From Bacteroidota bacterium (GTDB taxonomy: Bacteria > Bacteroidota > Ignavibacteria > SZUA-365 > JAADGX01), in assembly GCA_027021285.1 (NCBI GenBank), contig JALUUP010000176.1, forward strand, positions 1 to 13,179: a DNA stretch of 13,179 nucleotides, written 5' to 3'. The notes beneath the pieces were generated by a model. That model had not been told where the DNA came from, ran no database searches, and saw only the letters and a program-made list of their open reading frames with translations. A program made the position numbers and the translations under genes. The stretch's first letter is position 1; each line of letters opens with the position of its first letter. This document shows positions 1 to 6,316 of the stretch, piece after piece.

Positions 1-39
1 CTGGAAGCCATCAATCAACCGGAGCGGTGGGAGGCATAG
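1..39 (+). CDS. 3' end of an upstream gene (possibly folP)
   Basis: Frame 1 is open from the window edge and reads LEAINQPERWEA before a TAG stop at 37-39. The stop lies 2 nt before the cdaA ATG at 42, a spacing typical of translationally coupled operon genes. Its last codons also contain the cdaA ribosome binding site. Twelve codons are too few to identify the protein. Dihydropteroate synthase (folP) is a common upstream neighbour of cdaA in Bacteroidota-like genomes, so folP is the best guess, but it rests on gene-order knowledge only. Confidence 0.45.
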   Translation: MEAINQPERWEA

Positions 40-41
40 CG

Positions 42-866
42 ATGTTGTTCAAGATCGGCTTTCTGACCGTCAACTGGACCGACCTTCTCGACATCGCGAT
101 CGTCAGTTTCTTGTTCTACCGCTTGTATCTCATCATGCGCGGCACGATCGCCGTGCAGATATTCATCGGCCTGATCGTCATCATCGCGATGTCGTTTTTC
201 TCGCGGGCGGCCAATCTTCCGGCCATGACATGGATCTTACGCACGCTGACGGATATATGGGTAGTGGCGTTTATCATCCTTTTTCAACCGGAATTACGGC
301 GTTTACTCCTCATTGTCGGTCGAAATCCCATCTTTTCCCCTCTGCTCAAGACGTCGATTACCGAGACGATAGAAACGGTGGTGGATGCATGCGAAGACCT
401 TTCGCGGAACCAGATAGGGGCGCTCATCGTCATCATGCGAACAACGGGCTTGCGCATGATCATCGAGACGGGTATCCACATGCATTCGCTGGTGAGCAAG
501 CCGTTGATTCTCTCGATATTCAATCCGAAATCCCCGCTTCACGACGGTGCCATCGTGATCAAGGACCGGTTCATAGAAGCGGCGCGCTGTACACTTCCGC
601 TGAGCCAGCATTTGCAAAGTGATGGCTTTATCATGGGTATGAGGCATCGATCGGCCGTCGGTGTTACGGAGCAGTCGGATGCCATAGTCGTTATTGTTTC
701 GGAAGAGACAGGGATCATTTCGGTGGCGGAGGATGGAAAATTAATCCGAAGGCTTGCCGGCGAGGAACTACGTTCCTATTTGATCCAGCGCATGCGTCCC
801 CAGACACAAGGTGCATTTTCCCGTCTGTTCAAGATGAGTACGGCCGAAAAGGCGGATGAAATATGA
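42..866 (+). CDS. cdaA: Diadenylate cyclase, CdaA type (membrane-bound)
   Basis: Makes cyclic di-AMP from two ATP at the inner membrane; c-di-AMP commonly controls potassium and osmotic balance. The 274-residue protein has three hydrophobic segments (about residues 14-32, 36-53 and 64-81) followed by a cytoplasmic DisA_N cyclase domain. Both catalytic motifs are intact: DGA at 168-170 (in SPLHDGAIVIKD) and RHR at 201-203 (in MRHRSAVG). These positions nearly match those remembered for Bacillus subtilis CdaA, and the length is normal. The ATG at 42 was chosen because GGGAGG at 29-34 lies 7 nt upstream and the previous gene stops at 39; a GTG at 27 in frame has its GGAG only 2 nt away and is less likely. 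The gene overlaps pcm by 4 nt (ATGA). The usual partner gene cdaR (ybbR) does not follow. Confidence 0.95.
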   Translation: MLFKIGFLTVNWTDLLDIAIVSFLFYRLYLIMRGTIAVQIFIGLIVIIAMSFFSRAANLPAMTWILRTLTDIWVVAFIILFQPELRRLLLIVGRNPIFSPLLKTSITETIETVVDACEDLSRNQIGALIVIMRTTGLRMIIETGIHMHSLVSKPLILSIFNPKSPLHDGAIVIKDRFIEAARCTLPLSQHLQSDGFIMGMRHRSAVGVTEQSDAIVVIVSEETGIISVAEDGKLIRRLAGEELRSYLIQRMRPQTQGAFSRLFKMSTAEKADEI

Positions 867-1519
867 GCAGAAGGTCGGTGGTGAACAGGTTTGAACTTGC
901 GCGCGAAGAGTTACTCGAACAGCTTCGCGCAAAAGGAATCCGCGATGAAAATGTCTTGGCAGCTATCGCCAAAGTCCCGCGCCAGATGTTCGTCTCCGAG
1001 TTGTTCGCTTCCCGGGCATACGAGGACACCGCCCTTCCGATCGATTGTAACCAGACAATATCGCAACCGTTCACGGTTGCGATGATGACACAACTTCTCA
1101 AGATCAGGAAGGGCGACAAGGTGCTGGAAATCGGCACGGGATCCGGGTACCAGGCCGCTCTTCTTGCTACGATGGGCGCCCGCGTGTTCACCATCGAGCG
1201 ATACCCGGAGTTGATGAAGAAAGCAGAGGAACGATTCAAAGAACTTGGATTGAAAATTGCCACTCACATCGGAGATGGTTCTGTAGGCTGGTCGCGCTTT
1301 GCCCCATTCGATAAGATCATGGTTACTGCCGGTGCGCCGGAAGTTCCGCCGTCCTTGACGAAACAGCTAAAAGACGGTGGCATAATGGTGATCCCGGTAG
1401 GTGATCGAAAAGTCCAGACGATGATGCTTGTGGAACGGCGGGGAAAGGAATTCTTCACGCGGGAGGTTGATGGGTTTCGCTTTGTTCCGTTGGTTGGAAA
1501 AGAAGGATGGCAAGACTGA
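863..1519 (+). CDS. pcm: Protein-L-isoaspartate O-methyltransferase
   Basis: Uses S-adenosylmethionine to methylate isoaspartyl residues in aged proteins, the first step of their repair, in the cytoplasm. The 218-residue length is usual for bacterial Pcm. The substrate and active-site segment TISQP lies at 65-69, the SAM-binding motif I VLEIGTGSG at 87-95 with the downstream acid E112 (FTIER), and the later strand KIMVTAGAPEVPP at 151-163. The ATG at 863 overlaps the cdaA stop as ATGA, but its ribosome binding site is weak. A GTG at 881 preceded by AGAAGG (869-874, 6 nt away) is a credible alternative and would remove six residues. The 3' end overlaps miaA by 13 nt, so the three genes are probably one transcript. 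Their functions are not obviously linked. Confidence 0.95.
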   Translation: MSRRSVVNRFELAREELLEQLRAKGIRDENVLAAIAKVPRQMFVSELFASRAYEDTALPIDCNQTISQPFTVAMMTQLLKIRKGDKVLEIGTGSGYQAALLATMGARVFTIERYPELMKKAEERFKELGLKIATHIGDGSVGWSRFAPFDKIMVTAGAPEVPPSLTKQLKDGGIMVIPVGDRKVQTMMLVERRGKEFFTREVDGFRFVPLVGKEGWQD

Positions 1520-2460
1520 ACAGAACCGTCTTCGTTCTGGCGGGTCCCACGGCGTCGGGCAAGACGGAGGTTGCCGTGGAGACGGCCGCTTTACTCGATG
1601 CTGAAATCATCAACGTTGATTCGAGGCAGGTGTACCGCGGTTTGGACATAGGGACGGCCAAACCGACACGTGAACAACGAGCGACCGTGCCTTTTCATAT
1701 GGTTGATATTGTTGAACCCGTTGCCCTGTATTCTGCAGCGGATTTTGGTGCACAGGCGAGGTTGGTAGCTGAAGAAATCTGGAAGCGAGGGAAGCGTGTT
1801 CTGGCAGAAGGCGGTTCGGGGTTGTATTTCCGGGCGTTTTTGGAGGGGCTGTTCGATTGTCCCCCGGTTCCGTCCGCAGTCAGGGAGAATGTGAAACGAG
1901 ATCTTGAAAAAACAGGATTGGAAGCGCTCGTACAAGAGCTCGAGAGGGTCGATCCGGTAGCGGCGCGCCGGATTGACAGGCGGAATCCGGTTCGTGTGTG
2001 CCGGGCGGTGGAGGTGTTTCGAGCCACGGGCGTTCCCTTGTCAAAGCTCCAAGAGAAGCGAACACGACCTCCTGATTTTAACATTGTATGGAGAGGATTA
2101 CGTTGGCCGCGGGAAGAATTGTACTACCGGATCAACCAGCGGACACGCAGAATGTTGGAGGGGGGCTGGGTCGATGAGGTGCGCGCTCTCCTGGAATCCA
2201 GGCCTGCGACGCGGTTGGTCATGGAAAGGACGCTGGGGTATAGGGAAATCGTTGCCATGATCGACGGCTCATTGGCGCCGGGGGAATTGTGCGAGAAGAT
2301 CGCCCGTCGTACCCGGAATTATGCAAAGAGGCAGATGACGTGGTTCCGTGCAAACAAGGAGATAACATGGATCTCGTGTCGGCAGACTGCTACAACCCGG
2401 GAACTCGCGAGCAGAATTCATGACTCTTTTATGAGACGCTTTGTCCCAGCCGCACAATGA
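1507..2460 (+). CDS. miaA: tRNA dimethylallyltransferase
   Basis: Transfers a dimethylallyl group to N6 of A37 in tRNAs that read U-starting codons, giving i6A37, which steadies codon pairing and reading frame. The 317-residue protein matches the usual length. It has the Walker A loop GPTASGKT at 13-20, the DSRQVY segment at 38-43 that holds the catalytic Asp, DIGTAKP at 47-53 and GGSGLY at 102-107. The C-terminal region contains RTLGYREI and the basic stretch ARRTRNYAKRQMTWFR typical of the family. The ATG lies inside the end of pcm (13-nt overlap), with GAAAAGAAGG just upstream as ribosome binding site. Two likely substrates are encoded in the same window: tRNA-Tyr (3578-3660) and tRNA-Trp (4190-4262) both carry A36-A37-A38. 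Confidence 0.97.
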   Translation: MARLNRTVFVLAGPTASGKTEVAVETAALLDAEIINVDSRQVYRGLDIGTAKPTREQRATVPFHMVDIVEPVALYSAADFGAQARLVAEEIWKRGKRVLAEGGSGLYFRAFLEGLFDCPPVPSAVRENVKRDLEKTGLEALVQELERVDPVAARRIDRRNPVRVCRAVEVFRATGVPLSKLQEKRTRPPDFNIVWRGLRWPREELYYRINQRTRRMLEGGWVDEVRALLESRPATRLVMERTLGYREIVAMIDGSLAPGELCEKIARRTRNYAKRQMTWFRANKEITWISCRQTATTRELASRIHDSFMRRFVPAAQ

Positions 2461-2617
2461 AATTTCGCACCGGGTATTTTGTTGGAACACCGAACGGGAA
2501 CAAATCCAGCGTTTTATCGCTTTGCAAAGTATGTTCATAATGTTGTTGATGTCCGCGCCATTTGCGTGACGGTTGAATCAAGGATACATTTATATGATAA
2601 AGATAAAGGAGAATGCA

Positions 2618-3400
2618 ATGATGAATCGGACCGTTATCCTGGGATTATTTGTTGTTTTCGGCATACTTCTCGTCAGCCTCGTCGATTCGGGGGCAGACGC
2701 GCATAACCGGAGCGCCATACAAGTGCCCGGTGTCACGGCAACATCGGGTGGAGAGCGTGTCAGTTTCACGACGGCGGATGGGGTTGTGATTGTCGGGACG
2801 CTCTACCTCGCGGAAGGCACGAACAATCCGGCTATCGTATGTCTCCATCAATGGCGAAGTGATCGATCGTCGTATGACGCTGTAGCCAAGACGCTCTGGC
2901 AAGAGGGGTTCACCGTGTTGACAATCGATCAACGGGGATACGGGGAATCGATACGAACCAGCGACGGAAAGCCCGTTCGGCCGGATCGAAGGATCCAGGA
3001 AGATGTCAAGGCGGCGGTCGCATTCGTGAGGTCTCAAAAAGGAGTGATGAAAAATAACATCGGTTTGCTCGGCGCGAGTTATGGCGCCAGCAATGCTATC
3101 ATCTTTGCCGCGGATCACCCGGAAATCCGTGCGGTCGCACTTCTCTCACCGGGTTTGAATTACTTCAACGTGCTTCCGACGCTCGACGCAGTGCGCCGGT
3201 ATGGAGAACGTCCGCTTCTTGCGGTCGCCAGCAGTGAAGATATTCGGTCGGTGGAAGCGGTACAGGAGTACGCAAAGATCAAGACGGAAAAGTATGAATC
3301 AAAGATTTACGAAAACGCTGGTCACGGTACGTCCATGTTCCCATCGGCCAGTGATCTACTTCCGCGTGTGGTCAAGTTTTTTACCCGGAATCTGAAATAA
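2618..3400 (+). CDS. Exported alpha/beta hydrolase, substrate unknown
   Basis: A single-domain serine hydrolase of the alpha/beta fold (dienelactone hydrolase-like, or peptidase S9-like without a propeller); the substrate cannot be told. Start at ATG 2618, which has AGGAG at 2607-2611 six nt upstream; a TTG at 2573 in frame lacks such a site. The 260-residue product begins with a signal peptide: basic MMNR, a hydrophobic stretch to about residue 22, then A26-D27-A28, a likely signal peptidase I site before H29. The probable triad is S154 in GASYG (152-156), D208 in ASSEDIRS and H236 in NAGHGTS. The oxyanion segment reads LHQWRSDR instead of the common HGxxG. The gene follows miaA by 157 nt and precedes the tRNA promoter, so it may be transcribed alone. 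A weak promoter candidate (TTGCGT 2562-2567, 17 nt, TACATT 2585-2590) lies upstream. Confidence 0.8.
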   Translation: MMNRTVILGLFVVFGILLVSLVDSGADAHNRSAIQVPGVTATSGGERVSFTTADGVVIVGTLYLAEGTNNPAIVCLHQWRSDRSSYDAVAKTLWQEGFTVLTIDQRGYGESIRTSDGKPVRPDRRIQEDVKAAVAFVRSQKGVMKNNIGLLGASYGASNAIIFAADHPEIRAVALLSPGLNYFNVLPTLDAVRRYGERPLLAVASSEDIRSVEAVQEYAKIKTEKYESKIYENAGHGTSMFPSASDLLPRVVKFFTRNLK

Positions 3401-3424
3401 CGCATTTTTTCTCATTCAATCTGA

Positions 3425-3452
3425 TTGATTTTCTGAAAATTTTCTGTATATT
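3425..3452 (+). promoter_or_regulatory. Sigma70-type promoter of the tRNA cluster
   Basis: TTGATT at 3425-3430 and TATATT at 3447-3452 are separated by 16 nt, close to the TTGACA-17-TATAAT consensus (4/6 and 5/6). The flanking DNA upstream is very AT-rich (T-run at 3405-3410), like an UP element. Transcription would start near 3459, about 40 nt before tRNA-Thr. It is not of the Bacteroidetes TTTG / TAnnTTTG type, which weakly argues for an FCB lineage outside the Bacteroidia. Confidence 0.65.
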
Positions 3453-3461
3453 AGCTAGCCT

Positions 3462-3498
3462 ATCCGCTAGTAAAGAGGTTTTACTGGCGGATTCTTTT
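3462..3498 (+). terminator. Terminator-like hairpin at the 5' end of the tRNA transcript
   Basis: Bases 3462-3474 pair with 3480-3492 in a 13-bp stem (one G-U wobble at 3468/3486) closed by the 5-nt loop GAGGT. The tract TTCTTTT follows at 3492-3498, directly before tRNA-Thr. By shape it is an intrinsic terminator and could end the hydrolase transcript. If the promoter at 3425-3452 is real, the new transcript starts only a few bases before the stem, so it may instead act as an attenuator or a protective 5' hairpin. Confidence 0.55.
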
Positions 3499-3571
3499 GC
3501 TGGCGTAGCTCAGTTGGTAGAGCAGCTGATTTGTAATCAGCAGGTCACCAGTTCGAATCTGGTCGCCAGCT
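3499..3571 (+). tRNA. tRNA-Thr (anticodon UGU)
   Basis: Acceptor strands GCTGGCG and CGCCAGC pair perfectly. The anticodon stem GCTGA/TCAGC encloses loop TTTGTAA with anticodon TGT at 3532-3534. The T arm ACCAG-TTCGAAT-CTGGT is intact. The discriminator base is T and CCA is not encoded, so the end must be added after transcription. First gene of the cluster; corresponds in order and anticodon to E. coli thrU. As a tRNA for A-starting codons with A37 it is expected to receive t6A37 rather than the MiaA modification. Confidence 0.98.
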
Positions 3572-3577
3572 CGCCAC

Positions 3578-3660
3578 GGTGGGGTACCGAAGCGGTCAAA
3601 CGGGGCAGACTGTAAATCTGTTGGCATTCGCCTTCGGAGGTTCGAATCCTCCCCCCACCA
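3578..3660 (+). tRNA. tRNA-Tyr (anticodon GUA)
   Basis: A type II tRNA with acceptor GGTGGGG/CCCCACC, discriminator A, and an extended variable arm (TGGCATTCGCCTTC region). The anticodon loop CTGTAAA gives GTA at 3612-3614 with A36-A37-A38, the sequence MiaA recognises. CCA is not encoded (CGA follows). Only 6 nt separate it from the preceding tRNA-Thr. The position matches E. coli tyrU. Confidence 0.98.
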
Positions 3661-3668
3661 CGAAACGA

Positions 3669-3689
3669 TCCCGTCAGGGTTTGACGGGA
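3669..3689 (+). repeat. Perfect hairpin in the Tyr-Gly tRNA spacer
   Basis: TCCCGTCA (3669-3676) and TGACGGGA (3682-3689) form a perfect 8-bp inverted repeat with a 5-nt loop GGGTT. No T-tract follows, so it is unlikely to terminate transcription. It may help separate the tRNA precursors, or be a copy of a short genomic repeat; the sequence alone does not decide. Confidence 0.6.
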
Positions 3690-3708
3690 AGAGCGTGGAA
3701 CGGAATAA

Positions 3709-3781
3709 GCGGGAGTAACTCAGTTGGTAGAGTCACAGCCTTCCAAGCTGTTGGTCGCGGGTTCGAGTCCCGTCTCCCGCT
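3709..3781 (+). tRNA. tRNA-Gly (anticodon UCC)
   Basis: Acceptor GCGGGAG/CTCCCGC is fully paired with discriminator T. The anticodon stem ACAGC/GCTGT encloses loop CTTCCAA, anticodon TCC at 3742-3744. The T arm GCGGG-TTCGAGT-CCCGT closes with a G-T pair at its outer end. No encoded CCA (CGA follows). Third gene of the cluster, corresponding to E. coli glyT. Confidence 0.98.
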
Positions 3782-3812
3782 CGATGAAGAGGTGGAACGG
3801 TGAAAGGGAAAC

Positions 3813-3885
<73 letters not shown>

Positions 3886-4026
3886 CGCCAGGAGTTCCCC
3901 GAAGGAATACCAGGTCCATCGGAACGTGAGCGGGGTAACTCCACATCAGGCCAGGCCGGACGGCCAGCCTTCGGGGGCAAAGATCCCCTGGAAAAAGACG
4001 TGCAAGGATAAAAGCCGGAGATTATC
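3886..4026 (+). other. GC-rich structured spacer where tuf would be expected
   Basis: No coding frame with recognisable protein sequence is present. It holds a GC-rich imperfect hairpin at 3948-3968 (GGC, then GGCC/GGCC around GGAC, then GCC) and a smaller GGGG/CCCC stem at 3973-3988. A short stretch at 3921-3941 (GGAACG, AGCGGGG, TAACTC) resembles the spacer and first bases of tRNA-Gly. No convincing promoter was seen, so rpmG and later genes may depend on readthrough from the tRNA promoter. Confidence 0.5.
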
Positions 4027-4176
4027 GTGCGAGAAATTATTACGCTGGAATGTACCGAGTGCAAACGACGCAACTATACCACGACCAAGAACAAGCGCAA
4101 GCAACCGGGGCGTGTCGAATACAAGAAATACTGCCGCTGGTGCGACAAGCACACGGTCCACAAGGAAACCCGCTAG
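4027..4176 (+). CDS. rpmG: 50S ribosomal protein L33
   Basis: A 49-residue component of the large ribosomal subunit near the E site. The reading frame starts at GTG 4027, preceded by GGAG at 4017-4020 (6 nt), and gives the family N-terminus REIITLECTECKRRNY followed by TTKNKRK. Four cysteines in two CxxC pairs (C9, C12, C36, C39) form a zinc ribbon, so this is the zinc-binding form that may be replaced under zinc shortage in bacteria carrying a zinc-free paralogue. Length and composition are normal. It sits between tRNA-Thr and tRNA-Trp, as in lineages such as Thermus where rpmG precedes tRNA-Trp and secE. The stop is 13 nt before tRNA-Trp. Confidence 0.95.
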   Translation: MREIITLECTECKRRNYTTTKNKRKQPGRVEYKKYCRWCDKHTVHKETR

Positions 4177-4189
4177 GTGACGGCGCATT

Positions 4190-4262
<73 letters not shown>

Positions 4263-4295
4263 CAGCATCTTTAGGTACAGAAACGAGACCACGCG

Positions 4296-4478
4296 ATGAA
4301 AGATAAGATTATCAATTTTGTAAACGACGTTATCAAGGAAATGAAGAAGGTCACATGGCCGTCCCAGGAAGATTTGAAGGACTATACCACGATCGTTATC
4401 ACATCCACGATCATTGTCTCCTTGTTGGTCATGATCATTGACAAGTTCTTCCAAGAGATACTTACGGCATTGTTCTAG
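4296..4478 (+). CDS. secE: Protein translocase subunit SecE
   Basis: Small inner-membrane subunit that clamps the SecY channel in the general secretion pathway. The 60-residue form has the conserved amphipathic segment FVNDVIKEMKKVTWPSQEDL (residues 8-27) including the KKVTWPS signature, then one transmembrane helix (about 32-50). It is the short, single-helix form typical of most bacteria, not the three-helix enterobacterial one. The ribosome binding site is weak (GAG at 4285-4287). The stop TAG overlaps the AGGAG of nusG, so the two are probably coupled. Confidence 0.97.
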   Translation: MKDKIINFVNDVIKEMKKVTWPSQEDLKDYTTIVITSTIIVSLLVMIIDKFFQEILTALF

Positions 4479-4486
4479 GAGCTTCT

Positions 4487-5038
4487 ATGGGTACCGATAT
4501 CGGAACGGATTTACGGTGGTATGTTGTGCGGACCTACTCCGGCCATGAAAATAAGGTAAAGGCATACCTCGAGCATGAAATCCAGGAGGAAGGTCTTTCG
4601 TATAAAGTGACCAATATTCTGATTCCCATGGAAAAAGTCTTTGAAATCAGGGACGGAAAGAAGCGCACCAAGTCAAAGAGTTTGTTTCCGGGATACGTGC
4701 TGGTCGAATGTATCATGGATAAAGAAATCAAGCATCTCATCCAGAATACTCCCTCGGTCATTAGTTTTCTGGGTTCCAAGGACGAGCCCGTGCCGTTACG
4801 CCCGGACGAAGTCAAGCGTTTGTTGGGAACACTGGAGGAGCGTGCAAATACAGAAATGCCCATGGTTCAATACCGTGTTGGAGATCCGGTTCGTGTTATC
4901 AGCGGACCGTTCAATAATTTCAACGGTTTCGTCCAGGAGGTGAATCAGGAGAAGATGAAGCTGAAAGTCATGGTTTCCATCTTTGGCCGGAAGACACCGA
5001 TTGAACTGGATTTCAACCAGGTTGAACCGGAATCATAA
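4487..5038 (+). CDS. nusG: Transcription termination/antitermination factor NusG
   Basis: Binds RNA polymerase across the DNA cleft, affects pausing, and links polymerase to Rho or to the leading ribosome (S10). The 183-residue protein has an NGN domain (about 9-118, with WYVVRTYSGHENKV and the FPGYVLV strand at 67-73) and a C-terminal KOW domain (about 131-165, VGDPVRVISGPFNNFNGFV). Length is normal. AGGAG at 4477-4481 lies 5 nt before the ATG. Placed between secE and rplK as in most bacteria. Confidence 0.98.
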   Translation: MGTDIGTDLRWYVVRTYSGHENKVKAYLEHEIQEEGLSYKVTNILIPMEKVFEIRDGKKRTKSKSLFPGYVLVECIMDKEIKHLIQNTPSVISFLGSKDEPVPLRPDEVKRLLGTLEERANTEMPMVQYRVGDPVRVISGPFNNFNGFVQEVNQEKMKLKVMVSIFGRKTPIELDFNQVEPES

Positions 5039-5066
5039 ATCATCACAATAACCTGGTGTTAAGAGA

Positions 5067-5492
5067 ATGGCAAAAAAAGTAGCAGGCTTTATCAAGCTGC
5101 AGATCCCCGCCGGGCAGGCGTCACCAGCGCCGCCGGTCGGTCCCGCCCTGGGTCAGAAGGGCGTCAACATCATGGAATTCTGCAAGCAATTCAACGCTCG
5201 TACACAGGACAAAGGTGGAATCCTTATTCCCGTGGTTATCACCGTGTACGCTGATAAATCCTTCACGTTTATTACCAAGACACCGCCTGCGGCAGTATTG
5301 CTGCTCAAGGCCGCCGGCCTGGAGAAAGGTTCAGGCGAACCCAACAAGGCCAAGGTGGGCAAGGTGACGGAAGAACAGGTGCGGGAGATCGCCGAACAGA
5401 AAATGAAGGACCTCAACGCGTTTACCATTGAATCGGCCATGAACATGGTGAAGGGAACTGCCCGCAGCATGGGATTGGTTGTAGAAGGATAG
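5067..5492 (+). CDS. rplK: 50S ribosomal protein L11
   Basis: Part of the GTPase-associated centre of the large subunit; binds 23S rRNA domain II and, in sensitive species, helps form the thiostrepton site. The 141 residues are the standard length. The N-terminal domain carries PPVGPALGQ (22-30) and KTPP (71-74); the C-terminal rRNA-binding domain carries IESAMNMVKGTARSMGL near the end. The start is fixed by the family N-terminus MAKKVAGFIKLQIPAG; the upstream AAGAGA abuts the ATG, so ribosome recruitment looks weak. The 28-nt gap after nusG has only a 4-bp TAAC/GTTA inverted repeat. Confidence 0.98.
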   Translation: MAKKVAGFIKLQIPAGQASPAPPVGPALGQKGVNIMEFCKQFNARTQDKGGILIPVVITVYADKSFTFITKTPPAAVLLLKAAGLEKGSGEPNKAKVGKVTEEQVREIAEQKMKDLNAFTIESAMNMVKGTARSMGLVVEG

Positions 5493-5500
5493 GAGCGTCT

Positions 5501-6205
5501 ATGAAAACGAAACTGGCGAAACGATTCAAGAAAGCAGTCGGCGACATTGACCGCGGGAAAACGTATGAGCTTCCTGAAGCGGTAGAGTTGGTGAAGAAAA
5601 CCGCCACCGCGAAATTTGACGAAAGTATCGATATCGCGATCAAGTTGGGGGTCGATCCCAAGAAGTCCGACCAGATGGTGCGCGGCACGGTTACCCTTCC
5701 GAACGGGACCGGGAAAGACGTGCGTGTTCTCGTCTTGTGCAAACCTCCGAAGGATGAAGAGGCGAAGGCGGCGGGAGCGGATTACGTGGGGTTTGAGGAG
5801 TACATAGAAAAAATTCAGAATGGATGGACGGATATCGACGTCGTCATCGCAACACCCGATGTCATGGGACAGGTAGGAAAACTGGGAAGGATCCTCGGAA
5901 CACGCGGGCTCATGCCGAACCCAAAATCCGGTACTGTGACGATGAACGTGGCCGAGGCTGTGCGCGAAGTGAAAGCCGGTCGTATTTCGGTACGGGTGGA
6001 CAAGGGCGGTGTTTTGCATGGGATTGTCGGCAAAGCGTCGTTCGACAAAGACAAGCTGGTGGAAAACGTGGAAAGCTTTATTGCCTCGATCAACCGTATG
6101 CGTCCGCCGGCCGTGAAGGGGAATTTCATCAAGAGTATCACGCTTTCCAGTACGATGGGGCCGGGTGTGCGCGTTGACGTTGCGACGCTGGCGGGCAAAC
6201 GCTGA
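5501..6205 (+). CDS. rplA: 50S ribosomal protein L1
   Basis: Forms the L1 stalk that handles the deacylated tRNA leaving the E site, and in E. coli represses the rplK-rplA messenger. The 234-residue protein has the usual two-domain layout and the signature ILGTRGLMPNPKSGTV at 131-146. AGGAG at 5491-5495 overlaps the rplK stop (5490-5492), so the two genes are coupled. No clear L1 target hairpin was recognised upstream of rplK. The gene is followed by a 111-nt leader before rplJ. Confidence 0.98.
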   Translation: MKTKLAKRFKKAVGDIDRGKTYELPEAVELVKKTATAKFDESIDIAIKLGVDPKKSDQMVRGTVTLPNGTGKDVRVLVLCKPPKDEEAKAAGADYVGFEEYIEKIQNGWTDIDVVIATPDVMGQVGKLGRILGTRGLMPNPKSGTVTMNVAEAVREVKAGRISVRVDKGGVLHGIVGKASFDKDKLVENVESFIASINRMRPPAVKGNFIKSITLSSTMGPGVRVDVATLAGKR

Positions 6206-6237
6206 ATCAGGAACACAATTGGTTTGAATATTACGCA

Positions 6238-6287
6238 CTCATAATGCTTCTACACATAATGAGGCCAGTCGCTTTCGCAGTGGCTGG
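6238..6287 (+). promoter_or_regulatory. Candidate L10 leader (autoregulatory RNA structure)
   Basis: The 111-nt rplA-rplJ gap contains a hairpin of 6265-6272 with 6280-6287 (8 bp, two G-U pairs, loop TTTCGCA). It is adjacent to a 5-bp pairing CTCAT (6238-6242)/ATGAG (6259-6263). A structured leader bound by L10 or the L10-L12 complex at this place is known in several phyla. The exact consensus could not be verified by eye. A direct repeat CATAATG (6240-6246 and 6255-6261) is also present. Confidence 0.4.
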
Positions 6288-6316
6288 AATTACCAACAGT
6301 ACCACTTGAGGAAACG

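Noticed and set aside
2562..2590. Promoter for the hydrolase gene (TTGCGT, 17 nt, TACATT)
   Set aside because: Only 3/6 and 4/6 matches; mentioned with the gene but not supported enough to list.
3416..3428. Inverted repeat TCAAT-CTG-ATTGA followed by TTTT, as terminator of the hydrolase gene
   Set aside because: A 5-bp, A-T-dominated stem with a 3-nt loop is too weak, and it overlaps the -35 box; the hairpin at 3462-3492 is far stronger.
3579..3803. 74-codon open frame over tRNA-Tyr and tRNA-Gly
   Set aside because: It is a translation of two perfect tRNA genes and their spacer.
5153..6238. 361-codon open frame on the minus strand across rplK-rplA
   Set aside because: It lies wholly antisense to two certain ribosomal-protein genes, has no recognisable domain, and is explained by codon bias of the sense strand.
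6219..6245. Possible internal promoter before rplJ (TTGGTT, 15 nt, CATAAT)
   Set aside because: The spacing is short and the -35 match poor; the same bases fit the candidate leader structure.
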